From the NCBI GenBank assembly GCA_030141605.1, contig JAQGDQ010000635.1, forward strand, positions 7,501-71,500: a stretch of 64,000 nt of DNA, written 5' to 3'. The position numbers and the translations under genes were made by a program. Below the pieces are notes generated by a model. The model was not told where the DNA came from. It saw only the letters and a program-made list of their open reading frames with translations, and did not search any database. Origin of the DNA: Tubiluchus corallicola (Eukaryota > Priapulida > Priapulimorpha > Priapulimorphida > Tubiluchidae). Of this stretch, positions 45,400-57,953 are shown piece after piece (position 1 is the first letter of the stretch; every line of letters begins with the position of its first letter).

Positions 45400-45725
45400 T
45401 ATTATTTTTATTATTATTATTAAAATTATCATCATTACATTCATCATTATCGTTATCATTAACGGCAGCAGCAGCACCGCCAACACCACCACCAAGTCAC
45501 CAACGACAATGACGACGACAGCAACAACAGTGACAACAACAACAACAACAACAACATCAAAAACTACTGCCGTTGCCGCCGCCATCGCCACTGCTGCCAC
45601 CACTACCACCACCTGCAAGAGCAACAACAACAACAACATCTAACACCACCGCCACCACGACTGCTGCCGCTACTTCCACTACCACCTGCAAGAGCAACAG
45701 CAACAGCAACATCAACAACAACAAC
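45400..45725. repeat. compound trinucleotide repeats (ATT, ACC, AAC, GCC)
   Basis: Mixed ATT then CA-rich triplets. Apparent Thr/Asn/Ala-rich frames are translations of the repeat. Confidence 0.93.
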
Positions 45726-45959
45726 CAAAACAAATTGATAAATGCTCCAGCATTTTGCATGATTGCTGTACACAGCATGTGTGATGAATTAGACCAGCGC
45801 CGACTTTCTTCTACTGACATCTTGATCGCAAAATTATATTATGCTCCGGAGAAGTTACATCATTCTTACAGAAAATGTACAAAATAGAATCTATGTCCTA
45901 GCAGTTTACCAGTTTATCAACTAAGCTGTGGGCTAGTGCACTGAATTTTGAGGGGGTTC

Positions 45960-46860
45960 AATGTTGCTAGTGCTATTGTTATCGCACTATTGCTGCTGTT
46001 AGTATTGCACTACTGCTGCTCCTACTGCAATTGTCATTACACTATTGTTGCTGCTCCTAGTGCTATTGTTATTCACTACTGCTGCTGATTATACTGCTAT
46101 TGTCATTACACTATTGTTGCTGCTCCTAGTGCTATTGTCATTGCACAATTGCTGCTGCTTCTACTGCTATTGTCACTGCACTATTGCTGCTGCTCCTACT
46201 GCTATTGTCATTGCACAATTGCTGCTGCTTCTACTGCTATTGTCACTGCACTATTGCTGCTGCTTCTACTGCTAATGTTATTCACTACTGCTGTTGGTCC
46301 TACTGCTATTGTCATTGCACTATTGCTGCTGCTTCTACTGCTATTGTTATTTCACCATTGCTGCTGCTCCTAGTGCTATTGTTATTTCACTATTGCTGCT
46401 GTTAGTACTGCACTGCTGTGCGGGTGCTATTGTTGTTGAACAACTGCTGCTGATTCTACTGCTATTGTCACTGCACTATTGCTGCTGCTTCTACTGCTAA
46501 TGTTATTGCACTTCTGCTGCTGGTCCTACTGCTATTGTTATTCACTACTGCTGCTGGTCCTACTGCTATTGTCACTGCACTATTGCTGCTGCTTCTACTG
46601 CTATTGTCATTGCACTATTGCTGCCGCTTCTACTGCTATTGTCATTGCACTATTGTTGCTGCTCCTAGTGCTATTGTTATTTCACTATTGCTGCTGTTAG
46701 TATTGCACTGCTGTGCTGCTGCTATTGTTGTTGAACAACTGCTGCTGTTTTTGTCACTTTTCTACTATTACTACTGCTACTGCTATTGTTATTGCACTAC
46801 TGCTACTGGTACTGCACTTTGTCATTTTTCTTCCACTGCTGGGTCTGCTGCTGCTTTACA
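45960..46860. repeat. 33-36-bp minisatellite of triplets
   Basis: About two dozen diverged units of CACTATTGCTGCTGCTTCTACTGCTATTGTCATTG. The length is a multiple of 3, so all plus frames read as low-complexity Leu, Cys/Tyr or Ala/Ile strings. Confidence 0.93.
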
Positions 46861-47139
46861 CCAGTTTTTATCAGTTTTTATACATTTTAAACAGACCAAC
46901 GTTACGTTTACTGTATGTTTTTGCTGTTATTTTATTGTATATACGTGTATATGCAATTTTTAGTATTCCCTTTATATATACAACGCAAATGTGAATGAAA
47001 TGCTTGGGGAGGTGGGGTGGTGGGGTTTGAGAGGGTCTGTACGTGTTGCGTATAGTAGTGTGTCTTATTAATACTAAAACGTTTATTTTATACCTTTATA
47101 ACTTGTTTTATATGGAAGAAATTGTGAAATAAAGGCTTT

Positions 47140-47345
<206 letters not shown>

Positions 47346-47925
47346 TATATTTATTTATTTATATATTATTTATAAATTATTTATATATAAAGTTTTGCAT
47401 TAAACTAGCTAGAAAGTCATCCATTGCTAAATGCTTTTAAAGCTTCTGTGTTACGTGCGCCACAGTAACACAAACTTTACTACGACCCAGTTCGCGAGTA
47501 ATTGATTTCGCACGATTCAGGATCATTAGCAAATTTTGTTACATTTGAATCTTTAGCGGGTTCATTATCAGGTTAGCCATTTTATTTTTGATGTACGTGC
47601 ACTTAAACACAGGAAATCCGCTGGGATGTTTAAATGACACTGATTTTAGCTTAATTAACGGACTAATTCCACAGAGACATCACGTGTTATCTGAAATTCA
47701 GCAATAAAGCGAAGCGCCATCTATTGACGGTCAACTGAGTCTGTGATGCAGAACTTTGCTAAAAATTTCAGTTCATGGGGAATTAAGACTGAAACGTCCA
47801 GTAGCAAAGTCTGCACAATTATTACAACACTACATTATATCACAACTTCAAAAATACCGAGATGTCAAGAGATCTATTGCGTTGCGTAAAGTCGGAAATA
47901 GAGAATGAACTTCATTAAAATTTTT
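47346..47925. other. intergenic, nothing recognised
   Basis: No feature supported. Confidence 0.4.
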
Positions 47926-48060
<135 letters not shown>

Positions 48061-48440
48061 CCTTACCTAAACAATAGAAGTTTAAGTTTGTAACGGGTCA
48101 GAATGGCATAGATATTCTTAAAATTATAATCAACTTTATATACGCTGAAACTGAATTAAGTGACAGTAATGTTATTTAAATCTCATCCTCGTGCCTCTAA
48201 TATGAAAATGTCGTTAATAGACTGCTAAATAAACTATTTTTAACACTAACTTATCTGTATTTTAAACTGTTTAATCTTCCTGGTCCTACATATAAGTGCT
48301 ATGCAAGTATAATGAACTATGATCACTTCACTTAGGTAACAATAATTTCATATATAAACAACCAAATATCCTTAATGGAAATATCGGAAGTGCTGAACTA
48401 TCAGCTTAGGGCGTTGCAATGTCTCGATCTAGTATAAAGC

Positions 48441-48881
48441 AGATTGATGTTGTTGGCATCCTTCTGTCTGGGAAGACAATGGAGAGGGCGCACGCCTGGG
48501 CAAGGTGTAAGGAGATCCTGAGTTGCCCAGACAGCAGGAACCCCCTCTCTTCCTCCCTGGTGTAGACCCGCAGATTGGCTGCACGAGCTGCCGGAGTCAG
48601 TGAGCATGCTGGACTGGTCCGCCTTCGGGGCTCCACTCCTGATTTGGAAGGTTTACTCCTCTACACACGGCCATTGGGTCACTTGACCTCCTCCGCCCTC
48701 TAGCCATTGGCTGCTTGTGCAGCTCCTCCGCCTAATGTCGAGATACCGTGTGGGCATCCCGCAAGCCTACAGCACCTGGTATTCCTAGGCGGCCATCCAT
48801 CCAAGTACTAACCAGGCTCTACGTTGCTTAACTTCGGTGATAGAAGAGAACCGATGTTTTCAACGGGATATGGCCGTAGAC
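48441..48881 (-). mobile_element. SINE with 5S rRNA-derived head
   Basis: Read from 48881 on the minus strand: a 117-bp 5S-rRNA-like head (to 48765), then a body of about 310 bp. The body is shared with 13679-14155, which has no 5S head. Head plus reusable body is the layout of 5S-derived SINEs (SINE3 class), transcribed by RNA polymerase III from the 5S internal promoter. The 3' edge near 48445 is approximate. Confidence 0.75.
48765..48881 (-). rRNA. 5S rRNA-like sequence (SINE head, not a functional gene)
   Basis: Starts GTCTACGGCCATAT and ends GGTGCTGTAGG, with CACCGAAGTTAAGCAACG and GGTTAGTACTTGGATGG in their usual places. Changes at normally fixed sites (TTCTCTTCTATCACC for TTCTCGTCCGATCACC; GGATGGATGG for GGATGGGTG) and the fused downstream body argue for a SINE promoter and against a cellular 5S gene. 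Confidence 0.8.
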
Positions 48882-48887
48882 ATAAAG

Positions 48888-49316
48888 CTGATACAGGTTT
48901 TAGAAAAAGGGTGGGCCCAAAGATAAAGCACCTAGTGGTTCTGGCGGAGCGCTGTAAGCTGCATTTTAGACCATTTTCTTACTATTTCTTCAACCAAATT
49001 CAATAGTTTAAAACTCATTATGTCACCTCAAACTTTTGACTCTCAGTTACACACCAACATACTAGCATACGCCCTAGTATAGCATATAATTGAGCGCAGT
49101 GATATCTTTGCCAAAATTTCCAATTATTACCTAAAGGGCACAATGTTTTTACACTAAAATCATTAATGCAGATCTGTTTACTCGATATAAGTTATTAAAG
49201 CTACCACTAAACGTTCAAAAACATAATCCGGAGAAGATATGCACTTGGTGTGCTCTAATTGCTACTATGAAAGCGGGCCCATCCCCCTTGGGCCCACCCC
49301 CTAAACCCGCACTGAC
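48888..49316 (+). mobile_element. hAT-like MITE, 5'-truncated
   Basis: Matches 57954-58394 over its length (ACTCATTATGTCACCTCAAACTTTTGACTCT, CCTAGTATAGCAT, CTAAAGGGCACAA.GTTTTTACACT) and ends AAACCCGCACTG. The left end CAGGGGGGCGG is missing because the 5S SINE abuts it. Confidence 0.75.
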
Positions 49317-49802
49317 TAGAAATGAGCATCGAACTTTTCGAATCGAATCGATTCGAATTTACAATTACAGAGTCGCGTAATTCAGCACTTGAAATGCTCT
49401 TTACTATTAAAACGATTGAAACAGCAGGCAATCACCACAATTTAGCTGCAATTTTTAAACAGATTATTAGTGTTTTTCATCATCCAATGAATCATACGTC
49501 CAGGGACATGATTCTGTTCGCCTCTTCGTCCCAGGATTCCCCATTCGCTGCGATGTCCCACGTGCATTTATCTCTGAGGATCAGCGCCGAAGCGTTTAAA
49601 TCTTTCTGTGAAAAATCCGACTATGTTAAGATTAGCGTTATTACTCCAGAACAAAATCAAGCAATATGCATGATCTTTGCAAGACTGCCTTTCGAAAATG
49701 AATCGAGAATTTGTTCGAAAATCTTTAAAATTTAATTCGTTTTCGATTCGGAGTGATTCGAGTTCGAAAGTCATACATTCTAATAGGGAACGCTCCCCCC
49801 TG
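49317..49802 (+). mobile_element. MITE related to the 96-bp element, carrying a 137-codon frame
   Basis: The left end TAGAAATGAGCATCGAA and right end CGCTCCCCCCTG are diverged relatives of TAGGGGTGAGCAT. Both ends are rich in TTCGAATCG/CGATTCGAA palindromes. An open frame of 137 codons (49322-49735) starts in the left end. It has no family resemblance I recognise and may be chance. Confidence 0.5.
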
Positions 49803-50880
49803 CTCGATACGCCCTAGAATTCAGCGTATTATGTCACGAGAGAAAGATACATGACCACGATTAATAGTATTAAGACTTGCTGCTTCTTTCTTGCACGCAT
49901 GCGTAATTGCTGCGTCACTTTGATCGGGGAGCCGTTCCGATTGGTCAGCACAAATTAACCTACATGAAGTTATTCACCTGCTGTCTGCTGATAAGCGAGG
50001 TTCATATTAAAAGGCAACTTGACCAGTGAAAAAAAGAATGCTTAAATTTGATGATCAAATTTTTATTGTACCTGTGATTTTCTGTTTTTTAAACGTGTCT
50101 ACGTTCCTGAACTTTGTGAAATGAGTTAAGAAACTTTTGTGCGCTTTCAAAGTTTGTGATGTAAAATGACTGCTGACTTTTCATGTTTTTCCGAAAATAT
50201 TACTTTTATTTTACTAGCCTGTTAAACTGAGGAAGTTAGTCAAAGTATGTGACCCATTTGTGCAGTATGTAGTGGTAAGTAGACTACATCGTTACTTCAT
50301 TAGCACTTTTCATTTAAGTTACCTAATCATATCTATATATCTACGTTATCTAGTCATATATCTACGTTATCTAGTCATATATCTACGTTATATTGTCAAA
50401 ATGCGATCATATATATATTATTGAACTGAGTAGACACGCGTAGGCCTGATATGAAGTGTTGGTTTCGCAAAATTTTTTATTGCAACGAAGTTTAATCCCT
50501 TTACCGTAGTCTCACTAAAATTATTTACCTTACTACAGTTTCCTTGTATTGCCATTTGTTTATGATTTTGTTTCCTTTTTGCTTTTGTTTCTGCCAGTTA
50601 TTATAACAACACGCACAAACCAATCTGCTTTATTTGTTTATAATGCCTTTTTATAGTGTTATTTCAGTTCGATTTTCTCATTGTATGCTTATTTCGTCCC
50701 TAAATATTCTTGTTATAACTTTATTTAAAAGGGTGGCTGATTTGCTAACCTCTAGGGTTTTTTCGTCACCTTTTCTCTAATACTAACAATTTATTTTGCT
50801 ATGTAATTGTTTTCTGCGTGTATTACAAGAGATAAATAAAATTATCTATCTATCATTGTAGTAAAATGCATCATTGTAAT
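49803..50880. other. intergenic with a LINE-like tail
   Basis: A GC-richer patch at 49885-49960 includes CGATTGGTCAG. A possible LINE 3' tail, GAGATAAATAAAATTATCTATCTATC, ends at about 50856. A 25-bp repeat, CATATATCTACGTTATCTAGT, lies at 50330-50395. Confidence 0.35.
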
Positions 50881-50884
50881 GAAA

Positions 50885-51260
50885 TTGTAGTAAACTCCAT
50901 CTTAAACTATCTTAAACTATAGCACAAAACAAAAACCATATATAATAACAAAAGGGAACATACTATTTTTTCAAGAATGACTTGCGTGAAAGAATTATTA
51001 CTACAGAACGCATGAGCACAGCATTAGGCCTAAAATTTGAAGTTGAATTTTAGACCTTAAATTTGCAGAAATCACACTGAATGTCGTGGGTACCAACAGT
51101 GATACTGTACTTCAATTTTCGCTGTCGCAAACACGTGCAACATGTTATTGAAAATAACGTTAGTTTGCGACGTCATCGCTATAATTGAGCTCGCCCGCCG
51201 TTAATTAAGTTTTCAACCTAATATTTAATTATCGGCAACACTTTGGCATTGTTATAGAAG
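50885..51260 (-). repeat. dispersed repeat family A, copy 5
   Basis: Minus-strand copy with CGTGCAACATG..GTTAGTTTGCGACGTCATC and GAGCTCGCCCGCCGTTAATTAAG, missing the middle third. Confidence 0.7.
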
Positions 51261-51384
51261 TTTAAGATGTATACTTTTCACCGTAGTTCAAAATGCTTCT
51301 GTAATGGCCACAGAAGCTTAAAGCTGATAGCTGCATAATAACTGCTATATTTAGTTTAAATTTAGTTATCATTAATTTTCCATT

Positions 51385-51665
51385 TTAAGCACTAATGTTG
51401 TTTTTATCATACAATTCACTTTAAATTTTCAAATTATTTCCATTACTTTTTTTCTTTCACTGTGTGGGACAATCTAACAAGCCCTGCTTTTTGATTGCCA
51501 GCGACACATTTACATTCGTACATAGGTGAACAGTGTTTGAGGCTTTTCCTGTGCAGTATTTCTTATTTGTATTATGTTCATTGTAGGCCCTTTCACTAGA
51601 TATTGTACATGAAACTATTGTAAATGTGTATGTGAAATAAATGACTTATATATATATATATATAT
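51385..51665 (+). mobile_element. LINE 3' end (family 2) with (TA)n tail
   Basis: Inverse of 35495-35770. It ends GTGAAATAAATGACTTATATATA, again using a simple repeat as tail. Confidence 0.7.
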
Positions 51666-52094
51666 GACTTAAAAAGTTGATTTGGTTCAGATTAGACAGT
51701 TCTTAAAACTGATACATAAATCCTCACCGTGCAAGTACATATACAATCAGAAGTGCAGAAGAAATAAAGTAATATTAATATAACTAAACACAAATAGATA
51801 CACATATATACATACAAATACGTATATGCATACAAATACATATAAACAAAGACATATACATAGATAGTTAGCAGATATAATATATTGAATAATATAACAA
51901 TTGAGAAATAATAATAACGGTCTTAAAATTTTCTGTCAAGATGTACAAGAGCTGCCCTCTATTTGTAGGGCAAAAACACTTAACCATACCATTTTACCTG
52001 TTCCATTTTTACCTGTACATTTTTTCCTGTACAATTTTTATCGTGTCATGTTTACCTGTGCCATAGTTACTGTTTACTGAATTTAGTACTTTAA

Positions 52095-52745
52095 TCATTT
52101 ATTATCTCTGCACCCCCGTTGTGTTTTTTCGGCTTTTTTGGGAAACGTTGTGTATATTTTTTTTTCGTTTTTTCCGCAGATGTTATTAAAAAGTGTGTAG
52201 ATGTGATTTTCATTGAAGTAATAAGCTGTGTACGTCTCTTGGGCAACTGCCAGTCTTCTCTTTCCAAGGTTTCTAGTCCACTTGTCTAATAGTAAATCCT
52301 TTGCGCCTGGAATGTACGGGTGAAATGAGGAGTCCTTCAATTTCTCTTATGACCATTCTAGTCCATACGTGTGGCAGAGAAGCTAAGCCCCATGGTCCGA
52401 CAAGTGGATTTAGGTAAACTGCGTCATTAGATTTTGGACTTTTTTATTTGTTTACGACCTCTGTCCATTCTTCCAACATTTCCTCCGTCCATGAGTGCTA
52501 CAGCACCGATTTCCGGGTCATCCTTGTAGAAGAGAAGGACGACTTTTATCCACCTGTAGTAAAACCAAGACGGCGCTTGATCATCTTCGAATATAATAGC
52601 ATAAAATCCGGGTTTTTCTGACTGTATCCAACACGTAAACCACTGAATATGAATCCCTTTATTGTGGTCATTAACTACCACTTCCTTTTTACCATAAGGC
52701 CACTTTAATGACTTAGCAATAGAAACGACATTTCCTCTTTCATGT
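52095..52745 (-). pseudogene. frameshifted glycosyltransferase-like gene fragment
   Basis: Minus-strand frames join, with at least two shifts, into one protein-like string. The order is GNVVSIAKSLKWPYGKKE, then GFYAIIFEDDQAPSWFYYRWIKV, then KDDPEIGAVALMDGG (frame ending 52427). After a shift comes NDAVYLNPLVGPWGLASLPHVWTR. After a second shift comes HPYIPGAKDLLLDKWTRNLGKRRLAVAQETYTAYYF. The EDD followed by aromatic residues and YRW resembles metal-binding motifs of GT-A glycosyltransferases. Intronless and broken, so a retro- or transposon-borne pseudogene is likely. The family call is tentative. Confidence 0.45.
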
Positions 52746-52823
52746 TAATGCGAATCTTTAACTGTACCACATTATCGAAAAAATTGACTTTGATGCCAAA
52801 TAGCTTTAAAGAGAGAGAGAGCC

Positions 52824-52826
52824 TCA

Positions 52827-52909
<83 letters not shown>

Positions 52910-52910
52910 C
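52824..52910. repeat. (TATC)n and (TA)n microsatellite
   Basis: About 11 TATC/TCTA units followed by about 17 TA units. Confidence 0.96.
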
Positions 52911-52914
52911 ACAT

Positions 52915-54235
52915 ATGTTATACATTAAACGCTGCTTGTCAAGCGGCCGAAACTCGACTCTCAAGTTCCTCCTGACGACTCCAAAAACCTGTATTTGTAT
53001 TTGTTTGTTTTTTTGTCTTCCTTACTCCCTTCATAACATACTCCTTGAAAAATATTATAACTATATAACTATACGCATACAAAATTTCTCTCCATTAATA
53101 CAAACTATTTTATGATTATAATTACACTCCTACAAAAATATATCACCTGAGAGGTGATAATATCTCAAAAAACCAAAACTATAATATGTAAACCTACTCC
53201 CATGACATTCTTTCTCCAAACTGTTTTTAACGCAATCCTGCTCTTACTGACCTACCTTAATTTTCCTTTTTCACACTTATTACATAATTCTTTTCTCTCT
53301 AGTACAAACTACATAATACTAACAAATGCCAGGTGCCACATAGCTGGTCGGCCGCTGCTTAGCGATAGGCTTCAGTACCACCTAAAGACATGTGCTCGCA
53401 CTCAGCATAACCTTTTTGGTTATCGCATTTCAAGGACCAATTCTTACATTGGTTTTCATAGTCAAAATACAATTAAGCTATATACATTACATTATTCATA
53501 GTACATTATCCATTACACAATTGCTTATCAAAACAAACATAATAGACGACAATACCGAACACATGCCAGCAGACAAAGATATACATTATATACATAGATT
53601 AAATTGAGCGAACTTGCTTTACATCTACAGAGAGAGAATTCCAGTTTTTAGGTGCAGTCATGCTTATAAATTTAATTCAATTCAATTCAATTTCAATTTA
53701 TTCATCTCTTTATAGTGTTACAATAAAACATGATTAATAAAAGAATCTCTAATAAGTTTTGAGGAATGGTTAATATGTATAGATAGATCTAGAACTAGAG
53801 AAAGGATAGCGAAAAGACTACAAAGTCACCTAGTCTGTTATCCTTTACCGAATATAGATAAAAAGATTTTACACACTGCTGGGCATTAATGTTATCAGTT
53901 TAATTTAGGAAACATTAGTAATTTTTAAAATTATGACATTTCTATATAATCCAGAGAAAAGAATATACATGTAGTTTAATTAGCGGGCAGCAAAATAAGG
54001 TCAATCTTGATTAAACTAAAAATTGCATTTAGATTTTATGTGAAACACAGGTCAAAATTGTTATGAAATGATAAAAACACTTTGGGTTAGTAATGCTATT
54101 AATCAACAACAGGAGTTAAATACATTTTCATTTGAGTTCAACTTCATTATTTCTAGGCTTATTGATTAAGAACAAATTTACTGACTTGGACAAAATGCCT
54201 ACTTCACCCACCGCTGAACGGGCTATCTATCCATA
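52915..54235. other. AT-rich intergenic, LINE-like pentamer tail
   Basis: (TTCAA)n at 53673-53697 looks like a LINE tail (inverted). Frames of 60-115 codons between 53150 and 53610 have no recognisable features. Confidence 0.35.
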
Positions 54236-54239
54236 CCCA

Positions 54240-54475
54240 GCACCACCCTCGGCCCGTTCCCGTTCTCTACATCTCAGCCGTATAACTTTTGCAAAAAACG
54301 GCCGAAAAAGGGCCATTTTTGGAGGTTTTTCGCCCCCCCCCCTTCCTTCCGGTGGGCCCGATTCGAAAAATAAAGTACCAATGGCACGACACTAGATCGA
54401 GACCTTTCTTTTGATATATAGATCGCCGCAAATGGTGCCGTCGTCGAAGCTGTAGCCTGTAGCCTCGAAAATTAT
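54240..54475. repeat. dispersed repeat, inverse relative of 12880-13020
   Basis: Shared landmarks in opposite orientation: GCAAATGGTGCCG(T)CGTC, AGACCTTTC.TTTGATATATAGAT, and the A/C-rich GGCCATTTTTGGAGG / AAATGCCCATTTTTTGC segment. Origin unknown. Confidence 0.5.
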
Positions 54476-55149
54476 ATATATATAAATAAATATATATACC
54501 AAGAATATTAATATAAGAGTATAGATAATATAATTCTCAATATACTGGTAGGACAAACAGAAATAAAGTGTTTCTTCGAAATGATTCTATAGGGATTTGC
54601 AAAGAAATTAGGGAACAGTTTGTTATGGGTTTTACACACAAGGCTGCAAGCATAAAACTTGAACTTGAACCAGATGCAAAAACTAAGAAACTTTTACTAT
54701 CTTCACTTCATTTCACCAAAGGTCATTTGATCCGGGGTATTGTTGTTGTTGTTCAGCATTCGGTTCGGGTTATTGCCCAGTAAAATTTACGATCATAATA
54801 ACGAAGTGGGCAGTTCTACTAATAACATTCTTAGCGAAGACTTTTACAAGACGGAATAAGGTAACGTGGAGACTGAGGGGTATTATTGGAATGTAACCCT
54901 GTTAGAAATTGGTAATATTTGAGCAGAAGGCGCGCGCCATGTTTTGATACGCGATATTTTTTCTAAGGTTCGGGAGCATCAGAGAGACGTGATTTTGTGG
55001 CTTGTTGTGGGGAATAAAATTTATATGATTTCTGGTTCATTGCTCCGTTGGGGTTGAATTTTGGTTGCAGAACTATAGTGGTTTTGATGCTCTAGCAGCG
55101 TTACACAACAGCAAACTGTTCCATACTTTCCATGCTAAACAATACACAC

Positions 55150-55560
55150 AATCTTTAAACATGCAAAAACCAAAAATTGTAATTGAAAATTGAAAATCAA
55201 AAATCGAAACGTGCGGTTGAAAATTGAAAACCGAAAACCGAAAATAGAAAATTGAGATCGAAGATCGAAAATCAGAATTTGAAAAACGAAAATCCAAAAT
55301 TGCAACTGAAAATTGAAAACGGAAAACTGAAAAATCGAAAATAGAAAATTGAAATTAAAAATCGAAAGTCGAAAGTCGAAAATCGAAAATCAAAATTGAA
55401 AATCGAAAATCCAAAATTGCAATTGAAAATTGAAATCCGAAAATCCAAAACCGAAGATTGAAACTGAAAATTTAAAATCGAAAATCGAAACTGAAAATCG
55501 AAAATTAAAAATTGAAAATTGAAAATCGAAGTGGAAATTGAAAATTGAGAACGAAAAGTT
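55150..55560. repeat. degenerate 7-bp satellite (GAAAATY)n
   Basis: GAAAATC, GAAAATT and AAAATCG heptamers over 400 bp, drifted in register. The Phe/Ser/Asp-rich minus frames over it are repeat translation. Confidence 0.9.
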
Positions 55561-56382
55561 GTGCTTTTACCATATCTTATTTTTTTCTTGAATTCTTGCA
55601 CACCATCTTAAGTACCACTTCATTCAGAATACGTACAGAGAAACATTGTAACGTAGCTTTAAAATACGAACTGAGTGATGGTTTAAAGTATAGGCGAATA
55701 ATACTGCTATGTACCGTTTCGTCCTCATATTGGTCTAAGCAAACGCTGGAACTGACCCACAGTTACTATTTTTGAACTCTAGGCTACTATATATACTACT
55801 AAAAGGCAACTGTGAAAAACTATGAACTACTATGAATTTTATTTCACACATCAAAAAATCAATATAAAACACATTAATAAACATTAAATAAAATAATTTG
55901 AGTAGTGCGAGATGAGTGTACGTAACACACTCACCTTACTTAAATGAAAAAAATGATTATAGTTATGCATACTTCTGTAGATAACTTAATGTAAATAAGG
56001 ATGAAGTAAATGATGTAATAATAGCAATGGTATAAGAGCAATAAACCTGAAAGTTGAGAAAGGAAAACATAATATGTAATTACAACTTTGAGTGAGCCTT
56101 AAGGAGTGAAATTTTTTTAAATAGTTACGAATATGAATTATCTGATTATCTGTCAATGCACCACTTACTTGTATTACAATGCACCTTATTGCTTACTTGT
56201 ATATACAATGATATACACATATATGTACCCAAATTTAAGTGGGGGAGAAGAGATTAAATTACACATTATACTTGTAGTAATAACTATCACTGTATAAAAC
56301 ATTTAAATATAATTGATGGTAGTAATGTAGCCAAAAAAGTATGAAGAGAGATTGGGTTAGAATCATTTCCATTTGTACCATT
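55561..56382. other. intergenic, nothing recognised
   Basis: No feature supported. Confidence 0.4.
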
Positions 56383-56935
56383 AAAGGAAAACAGGATGAT
56401 TTTTCACATTTGAAAGTACAGTAAAAAGCATACATTTTAACCAATATAATAATGCCAAAGCGTTTCTGACACTTATGTAATAGGTTAAAAGCTTAATTAA
56501 AGGCGGGAGAACTCAACTGGCGATGACATCACAACTGAACATAATTTTCAACAGCACAAACATTTCATGAGCGGATTGCACGTGTTTGCGAAAGTGAAAA
56601 TTGAAGTACAAACCTGCTGTAATATATTCAGTGTGTTGTACCAAAACTAGACAAGCTTTAAGACAAAAATTTAAATTTCAAATTTATCGATGTGCTCATG
56701 CATGAGCTGTCGAACGTGTGTAGTTCGTCACAAACTAACACATGTGAACAGAGAGGTACAGCACTTATTTTTCATCTAACGCGTTTCCGAAATGCAGGCG
56801 ATAGTGCCCGTCTAACTAGTGATTGGTGAAATGCATGTAACAACGAAGAATTAGCACGGCGAACGCGAAATTGTGTTTGTGCAGAAATAATTCTTTCACG
56901 TAAGTCATTTTTTGAAAAAATAGTAACTTTCATTG
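56383..56935 (+). repeat. dispersed repeat family A, copy 6
   Basis: From TTAAAGGAAAACAGGATGAT to TAAGTCATTTTTTGAAAAAATAGTA. It keeps the uninterrupted site that the tRNA-SINE occupies in copy 1. Confidence 0.75.
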
Positions 56936-57197
56936 TTACATTGCAATTGTAACTTCTGTAACTTTTAAGTTACATTGCACTGATAAATTAATAATTTTGA
57001 AAATAAAATTATGCAATTACAAGTTTGAATAAATTTTGGCTATCAGAATGTTAACTTTCAGTGCGACGTGCTAAAGTTGTTCATGATCACCATTTATAAG
57101 AGATTATACATTTTCTCACGTCGAAATTGGATTAAATGTGAGTAAAGTTGATTAAATACATGAATTATTTCAGTAGCTCATTTTGGTCATACATTTA

Positions 57198-57770
57198 TGG
57201 AACTTACTACCCAGTGAAATAAAACACATAGAATCTCTCCACCACTTTAAAAAGAAATTAAAAGAATATCAGTATAACAGGTTTCAACTTCCACATTGTG
57301 CATCTGATACTAATTACACAGACCCACCTTTCATCTACCCCCGCCCCTGACCCCATAAAACGATTAAAAATGAATTTTTTTTAAAAATTATGTAATGTAA
57401 TACGTGTTATGTTGGTTTTGTAATGTCAATTTATAAATAGTGTAAATGTAATGAGTGAAATTTATGTAATGTAAAGCATGTTTCTGTTAATTGTGTCATG
57501 TCAAATGTATATATAGTGTAAAATATGTCATGTAAAATTTAATGTACTTTTGTAATATTGTTTCGTAAAAATATTTTAATATGGTGTTTGTAAATATGTT
57601 CATTTATTGTATATAATTAGGCCTTAGTTTTGCAGTTTTTTTAGTATGCACTGGACGCATTTGTCTTGAACAGTGTTGTTATTTTAACATTACGCTGAGG
57701 CTTACTCAATTTTATTATAATGAGTGAACCATTTTAAAGACAAATAAAGAATTAATATATATATATATAT
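57198..57770 (+). mobile_element. LINE 3' end (family 1), best copy
   Basis: The frame 57198-57350 reads WNLLPSEIKHIESLHHFKKK..EYQYNRFQLPHC and ends FIYPRP then TGA, the C-terminal tail of a non-LTR reverse transcriptase. A 410-bp 3' untranslated region follows, ending GACAAATAAAGAATTAAT and (AT)n. Confidence 0.85.
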
Positions 57771-57953
57771 GGTCTTGCCACGACAACTATTTTTCAAAAT
57801 CACACTATTGTCTAATTGTCCATTACTACTTTTTCACTGTTTAAAAATCCGACTAGAATGCGTGATTAAGCATGCACGATACTACTTCTGTTAGTCAGCA
57901 TATGGTCGAATACCAAATTTATTTTTATGGGTGTAATGTTTTTTGTATAATAA

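Noticed and set aside
45334-46994. Leu-, Ala-, Thr- and Tyr/Cys-rich frames of 70-140 codons
   Set aside because: Products of trinucleotide repeats and the 33-36-bp minisatellite.
48765-48881. Functional 5S rRNA gene
   Set aside because: Carries changes at normally invariant positions and is fused to a SINE body found elsewhere in the window.
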